NCBI GenBank assembly: GCA_039028975.1
Contig: JBCCHB010000003.1
Span: 1 to 64,000, forward strand
DNA length: 64,000 bases
From: JAHBNG01 sp039028975
Lineage (GTDB): Bacteria > Chloroflexota > Anaerolineae > Caldilineales > Caldilineaceae
Direction of reading: 5' to 3'
Under the pieces are notes generated by a model. It saw nothing but the letters and a program-made list of their open reading frames with translations, was not told the DNA's origin and did no database searches. Of the stretch, positions 60,101 to 64,000 are shown one piece after another. The number at the start of each line of letters is the position of its first letter. The first letter of the stretch is position 1. The position numbers and the translations under genes were made by a program.

Positions 60101-63100
60101 CATAGAGCTGGCGGCCCATGTCGATTGATTGGGTACCCATGCCGCTAAAGAGGAAGGCGATTTGGGGTCTGTTCTCTGGCGCTTTGCCCACCAATAGACC
60201 CATCTTGCGCTGACCTTCAGACGCAGCATCTAGCTTCTCTTCTAGTTCTGAACGGCTCTTTGCCACGATGCTCAAACGATGTTGAAAGTGAGCACGCCCA
60301 GCATTGGCCGTATGGCAGATATCCGTCAGATTGAACTCTGGGTGCTGACGCAACGTCCGGGCATAGTGAGCCGCCAACGTTTTGAGTGCACTCTCTGTTT
60401 TGGCTGAGAGGGTAAGCAGGTGGAGAGGACGTTCCTCTGGGTGACTCTCTGACTCGTTCGTTTGCTCAACAGAGAGTTCATGAGAGGTAGTAGAAATCCC
60501 TTGTGGTGGTTGCTCTAGGACAACATGCACATTGGAACCGCTCAAGCCAAAGGAACTGACGCCAGCAACTCGCTTGGATTCAGTCCAGGGAATAGGCATG
60601 GTTGGTACCTTTAAGGGAAGATTATCCCAGTCAATCAAAGGATTTGGTTCGTGGAAGTTGACAGTAGGTGGAATTTCACCCTGCTGCACGGCTAGGATGG
60701 CTTTGATAAACGAGGGCATGGCCGCCGCCGCATCCAAGTGGCCCACATTTGGAGAGGCGGCCCCTAACCAAATTGGTTGCGTTCTCTTAGCTGTCCCCTC
60801 ACTTTGAAAGACATTGCCCAACGCATCGGCTTCCATGGTATCACCCAAGGGGGTACCGATGCCGTTGGCCTCGATATAGCCTACCTCGCTGGGCGCGATA
60901 TCGGCGTTCTTCAATGCTTGGCGTACCACGGCCTGCTGAGCACGTCCATTGGGTACCGTCAACCCACTAGAGGGACCGTCATGGTTGGTCGCGCTGCCAC
61001 GAACCAGAGCCAAAATGGAATCCCCATCCTTCTGGGCATCGCTCAGCCGTTTGAGAACCACCATGCCGCACCCTTCACCCAAACCATAGCCATCGGCTGT
61101 GGCATCGAAGGTTTTGGTGCGGCCGTCAGCGGTTAACAACTGCCACTGGGAAAGGGCGGCCACGATCTCCGGATCAGGCAAAAGACTGACGCCGCCAGCA
61201 AGTGCCATTGTGCATTCTCCAAGCCGCAAACTTTGGACTGCTAGATGGACGCTCAACAGCGAGGCAGAACAAGAGCAGTCGACGGCCAGGCTGGGGCCTT
61301 GTGTCCCCAGGAAGTAAGAGAGACGCCCTGGCGCAAAACCCGAAAGAGAACCTGTCATGGAATAGAGTACCGTCGACTGCAAATCCGCCTGATTCGCACC
61401 ATCAACTTCTGATGAATCCTCTTCTGAGGCCTTGCTGGCAGAATCGGATGATGCCTCATCGGCTGTATGAGGACTCCCTATCTGCCCAATGAAGACACCC
61501 GTGGGGCTATTGACCAATGATTGGGGATTGATCCCAGCATGTTCAAGGGCCTCCCACGCCACCTCCAATAGCAGACGCTGTTCTGGATCGATGTGCAACG
61601 CTTCCCGCGGGGAAATTCGGAAGAACAGAGGGTCGAATTGGTCGATCTGATCCAAGAAGCCAGCAACTGGTTCAACTTCCCCAGGTAGACCCAATGCGCC
61701 TAACTCGTTCTCTCCATTTGCCGAATGCCAACGATTTGCCGAGGGAGCGGCCACCCCGTCACGTCCCTGAATCAGCATTTGCCAAAATTGAGCCGGATTC
61801 TCTGCCCCTGGGAAGCGGCAGCCTATGCCAATGATGGCGATGGGTTCATTGATGGTGGCATCTTGCGTCTCAAAGTGGTGCGAAGGCGTTTGAGGCGCAA
61901 GGTGCTGGGATTCTGCTTGCTCTTGCCCGGGCGAGGTAGGCGGGAGTGTGAGTCCCTCTTTCATCATTCGGGGCAATATATTCTGGCTCAAATATTCGTG
62001 CAAGGCATTGATGGTTGGATAGTCAAGCACCAATGTCGCGGGTAGGGGATATCCAAGATCTGCCTGCAATGTTTCCCGCAGGGCTACCGCGTTGAGTGAC
62101 GTCATACCTAGTTCAGCAAAGCCTACGGCCATAGGAATGGTGATGACATCTTGTTCAGGCATCTCCTGCTGAAGCGTCTGAGCTACTTTTTTCCGGAGAT
62201 ACGCAAGGAGCAGGTCAGTGCGCTCTGTCTCGGGTGCGGTAATGAGCTGATGCCCTATGGCCGGATATCCTTGCAGAACAGGCTGTGTTCTCTCTTGGCT
62301 CTTCGTCGAGAGCGTGCTGACAGTCTCTATCGTCTCTTCTGCTGACGTTTGTTGGGTGGGTTCGGTAGATATGCCACTCGATAGAGCGGCTGCTGTTTCG
62401 TCTAATCCGTCACCTAATTCGTCGCCAGATGTTGCGCTCCCTAAATCGACCCAATGCCGTTTACGCTGAAATGGATAGGTAGGCAGCGGGACCTTTTGCC
62501 GGTGGACTGTTTGATTCGTTGTCTGGTCAGTTACCTTCTCAAAGGTTACCCAATCAATCGCTCCACCGGATACATAGAGAGCGCTCAGAGTCGCCAATAA
62601 GGATGACTCATCAGGGGCGGTCTCCACGACAAAAGGGATCCCTTGGCTGGCCAATGATTCCTTGAGCCTACTCGACTTTTCTGAAACTGATTCTTCTGCA
62701 TTCGATGGGTCCGTAATAGATGAGTCCATAGCAGATTGATCAATCTGCCCATTGGCCAGATGGATGGCCCAAAAATCAGCTTGAGTGACCTCATTTGTGA
62801 TGAGTGAGCCGCTGGTGCCATCCAGCACAGGGATAGTGGGCGTCTCATAACTGATCTGGGTTGCAGCAGGATTTGGTTGATGAGTCCCCACCTGCATCAA
62901 CCGGCTGCATACTGAGACGAGCTTCAGCGCATCTTCCAACGAAAAGACGCCAGCCACACAGGCTGCTACATACTCACCAGCTCCTTTACCCATAACCACA
63001 TGAGCTTCTGTTCCCCAAGATTCCCAGAGGGAAGCTAACGCATATTCAATAGAGAAGAGGACTGAGATGGTTGGGCTTGGTTGCGATGGTTGTTTAGGGA

Positions 63101-64000
63101 TCTCATCGACAACGAACTCATCCACAACAAACTCATCCACAACAAACTCATCCACAACGAACTCATCCACAATAAGCTCATCAACGCCCGCCTCGTCAGC
63201 AATGCTCGCGTCTGTTGACAGCTCTGCTGTTGGCTCTACTGATTGATTGTCTATGATACTGTCTATGATAGAGAGCAGCGAATCGTCCTGGTATGAGAGC
63301 AAGATTTCATGACAGCGGTCCAGCGCTTCCCGAAAGGCCGGATAGGTTGAGTAGAGCTGGCACCCCAATGCTGGAAGTCGTGTTTTATCACCATTAAAGA
63401 GAAAGGCGACTTTGGGAGGAGAAGCGCCAGCAACGCCAGTCTGCATGGCATGGTAGGGCTGGCCATCCAGGTACGCTCTTATGGCTTCTTGCGCCTCTGT
63501 CGCAGATGTGGCGCTTATGCTCAGCCGGTGGGGAAAGTGGCTCCGTCCCACGTTGGCCGTATAACAGATATCGGCGAATTCATGACGAGCGAGATTTTCC
63601 TTGGCCTCATGACTCAGAAAATCACAGTACCGTTGCGCCAGAGCATGTAGTGCTTGTTCATTTTTGGCAGAGAGATTGAGTACATGCCTCGAAGCTAACC
63701 TACTAGACGCACTCTTCTGCGGTGTCATGGTTGTCGTCACGGGCTGAGGCGCTTCTTGCAGCACTACGTGAGCATTTGTCCCACCAATACCAAATGAGCT
63801 GACGCCAGCACAGCGCGGTTCAGATCCTGCAGTTACTTTTTGGGAGGCTGGCCACTCGATCAGGGAACTGTTGAGATAGAGGGGTGTGCGCTCAAAGTGA
63901 ATATCAGGATTCGGGGTTTCAAAGTTGATGCTTGGAGGGATCTGTTGATTGTGCAGGGCCAACACGGTCTTGATAAAGCCTGTAATGCCAGCCGCCGTCT
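57180..64000 (-). CDS. Type I PKS (partial): KS end - decayed AT - ACP - KS - AT - hotdog remnant - FkbM MT - ACP
   Basis: The frame is open to the right edge, reading TAAGITGFIKT of a ketosynthase cut by the window. Residues below count from the GTG at 63965. A KS end (to about 75) precedes an AT-like region (185-500) whose GHSxG is GKGAG (326-330) and whose GQGSQ motif is gone. ACP1 follows with Ser623. KS2 (about 705-1150) keeps Cys899 but has EANGIGT for EAHGTGT (Asn1034) and lacks the Lys of K-x-N-x-GH. AT2 is intact (GHSAGE, Ser1400; HAAH at 1500-1503). A ~55-residue dehydratase-like piece (about 1700-1755), an FkbM-type methyltransferase (about 1795-2070; IDIGANIGLFSLF, LKVDAEKSE) and ACP2 (Ser2140) complete it. 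Linker rich in Pro/Thr/Glu at the C-terminus. Stop overlaps the NRPS start. Confidence 0.92.
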   Translation of the reverse strand, partial: TAAGITGFIKTVLALHNQQIPPSINFETPNPDIHFERTPLYLNSSLIEWPASQKVTAGSEPRCAGVSSFGIGGTNAHVVLQEAPQPVTTTMTPQKSASSRLASRHVLNLSAKNEQALHALAQRYCDFLSHEAKENLARHEFADICYTANVGRSHFPHRLSISATSATEAQEAIRAYLDGQPYHAMQTGVAGASPPKVAFLFNGDKTRLPALGCQLYSTYPAFREALDRCHEILLSYQDDSLLSIIDSIIDNQSVEPTAELSTDASIADEAGVDELIVDEFVVDEFVVDEFVVDEFVVDEIPKQPSQPSPTISVLFSIEYALASLWESWGTEAHVVMGKGAGEYVAACVAGVFSLEDALKLVSVCSRLMQVGTHQPNPAATQISYETPTIPVLDGTSGSLITNEVTQADFWAIHLANGQIDQSAMDSSITDPSNAEESVSEKSSRLKESLASQGIPFVVETAPDESSLLATLSALYVSGGAIDWVTFEKVTDQTTNQTVHRQKVPLPTYPFQRKRHWVDLGSATSGDELGDGLDETAAALSSGISTEPTQQTSAEETIETVSTLSTKSQERTQPVLQGYPAIGHQLITAPETERTDLLLAYLRKKVAQTLQQEMPEQDVITIPMAVGFAELGMTSLNAVALRETLQADLGYPLPATLVLDYPTINALHEYLSQNILPRMMKEGLTLPPTSPGQEQAESQHLAPQTPSHHFETQDATINEPIAIIGIGCRFPGAENPAQFWQMLIQGRDGVAAPSANRWHSANGENELGALGLPGEVEPVAGFLDQIDQFDPLFFRISPREALHIDPEQRLLLEVAWEALEHAGINPQSLVNSPTGVFIGQIGSPHTADEASSDSASKASEEDSSEVDGANQADLQSTVLYSMTGSLSGFAPGRLSYFLGTQGPSLAVDCSCSASLLSVHLAVQSLRLGECTMALAGGVSLLPDPEIVAALSQWQLLTADGRTKTFDATADGYGLGEGCGMVVLKRLSDAQKDGDSILALVRGSATNHDGPSSGLTVPNGRAQQAVVRQALKNADIAPSEVGYIEANGIGTPLGDTMEADALGNVFQSEGTAKRTQPIWLGAASPNVGHLDAAAAMPSFIKAILAVQQGEIPPTVNFHEPNPLIDWDNLPLKVPTMPIPWTESKRVAGVSSFGLSGSNVHVVLEQPPQGISTTSHELSVEQTNESESHPEERPLHLLTLSAKTESALKTLAAHYARTLRQHPEFNLTDICHTANAGRAHFQHRLSIVAKSRSELEEKLDAASEGQRKMGLLVGKAPENRPQIAFLFSGMGTQSIDMGRQLYETQPTFRRAVDQCNDILQEYLDTPLLDVLYSGLKGEQAVSGQVTSEQGAGTVESPPHPSPKLVIGDTPSPPHGATLLSQPLYAETALFTLEYALATLWQSWGVEPDVMVGHSAGEFVAACIAGVFSLEDSLKLVAERGRLIQAASSAGATASIFATQDQVEGLIQPYPNEISLAGVNSPEEVLIAGAASAVDQVLADAQEAGLDGRRLNVAHAAHSPLMDPILDEFEQIAQSVSYNPPRIKLISSVSGEVCHHMDAAYWRAHLREPVRFAQSIATLQETDCTLMVEIGPQPVLLWLGRQNWTGTEDARWLGSLRSIQTDWQQMTQSLSELYVQGAPVDWCGFDNDYTRHKVVLPTYPFQRQRISMAPVQRPAQGQEQKSFQPNNGICNPAEQKAPATKQRTGLANSSTADNGLPGLPVSIKQFEMRQLPTTSDEWWYHAKQTSDGQWTVQIFDGEGHCVAETAGERIGESVNALPDIGHSSSVAKQPAPYPVPSPAERGRILGAHDHHTLPNGLQIAHLNPYETDYVYQEIFVDRCYMKHGISLHEGDTVIDIGANIGLFSLFVQQEAPNVRVYSFEPSPPAFQALQINTSLYVPGAKVFNCGIADTTREATFTFYKNSSVFSSFQADVESDRAAIRTVVENMVAESMMEQRASKGSNNGQNGEISAIDPNELESIVNELMDGRMESQSIVCQLHSLSDIIQAEQIGQIDLLKVDAEKSEVAVLQGIRDEDWPKIQQIVIEVHEQEDAVLEQVTAILRQQGFDFAVEEETFLQNSGLYNIFATRPRQDISASDTNQLHSSIESIMEQLAKVSQDERPLILVEHLRTEVAMVVGMDPSLVDVANSLLSLGVDSLLAIEMRNQIRKALPVPQSALPITTVLENSITALSGMLIDLLEIPPSQNPAQISSQEPSSGSMNQGTQPATGNTKSQQLEPTPNADPTPTFDSAPGSGVAQERIPAPVLAPDEIEEIEGEL
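63102..63176 (-). repeat. 15-bp tandem repeat coding for VVDEF units in the decayed AT
   Basis: CTCATCCACAACAAA-type units repeat five times in frame, giving LIVDEFVVDEFVVDEF in the PKS. The insert lies at residues 264-289, between the start of the AT-like domain and its degraded active-site region, where no AT has such a loop. Confidence 0.85.

Overview
The window most resembles a member of the Chloroflexota (Caldilinea/Anaerolineae-like); this is inferred from gene content, not from a marker tree. The supporting signs are an auracyanin-type blue-copper lipoprotein, large secreted proteins with Thr-Pro stalks preceded by a YxP-type motif, a bacterial XPB helicase with two helper genes, and many single-copy catabolic genes beside large multidomain enzymes. 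Coding density is moderate, and several intergenic gaps of 200-800 bp are filled with palindromes and short dispersed repeats.

Region 1 (1-10.96 kb) is mixed housekeeping and accessory DNA: a cut-off gene at the left edge, an auracyanin-like lipoprotein, a BatD-tail-like cytosolic protein, a CIA30-type lipoprotein, a stub of a possible STAND-type protein, a TorD-family chaperone, tRNA-Cys, a small EamA-type membrane protein, FtsH, ribokinase, and a DUF5678-like/retropepsin pair followed by a GNAT acetyltransferase. Region 2 (11-21.3 kb) is a run of plus-strand genes: a SelA/DgaE-like PLP enzyme, a threonine ammonia-lyase-type enzyme and an MlrC-type protein, then the tightly packed XPB trio, then RidA and an SDR. 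RidA acts on the enamine products of PLP lyases, so it fits the threonine-lyase neighbourhood. Region 3 (21.3-29.5 kb) holds RNase D, a secreted PQQ-type sugar dehydrogenase, a 2-hydroxyacid dehydrogenase, a creatininase, a TerC protein and an HpcH/HpaI aldolase.

Region 4 (about 29.9-64 kb, all minus strand) is a hybrid polyketide/nonribosomal-peptide locus that runs off the right edge. In transcription order it has: a PKS whose visible part reads (KS end)-decayed AT-ACP-KS lacking catalytic His and Lys-AT-hotdog remnant-FkbM methyltransferase-ACP; an NRPS (TubC-type docking, C, A) split by a frameshift from its continuation (A end, T, E, C, T, TE; the last module has no A domain); four genes carrying six copies of a secreted alpha/beta-hydrolase domain, one with a nonsense codon; an FkbJ-like ACP and an FkbH-like glyceryl-ACP synthase; a P-type ATPase without CPC motif; a type II thioesterase; an ABC exporter with a degenerate peptidase-like N-domain; a shortened P-ATPase-like protein without its phosphorylation motif; an unknown membrane-anchored protein; and an orphan solute-binding lipoprotein. 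The likely logic is assembly by PKS/NRPS with a glycerate-derived unit from FkbH/ACP, editing by TEII, release by TE, and membrane handling by the ABC/P-ATPase group. The product is not predictable from the window.

Repeats: three copies of an 84-129 bp MITE-like element (5426, 22632, 39137), a hairpin family with CAGTAGAGCG ends (29818, 46492, 49228), a second hairpin family with CCGTGCATCGCA ends (22.8 and 49.1 kb), a 50-bp perfect palindrome at 3680, and further hairpins that look like terminators.
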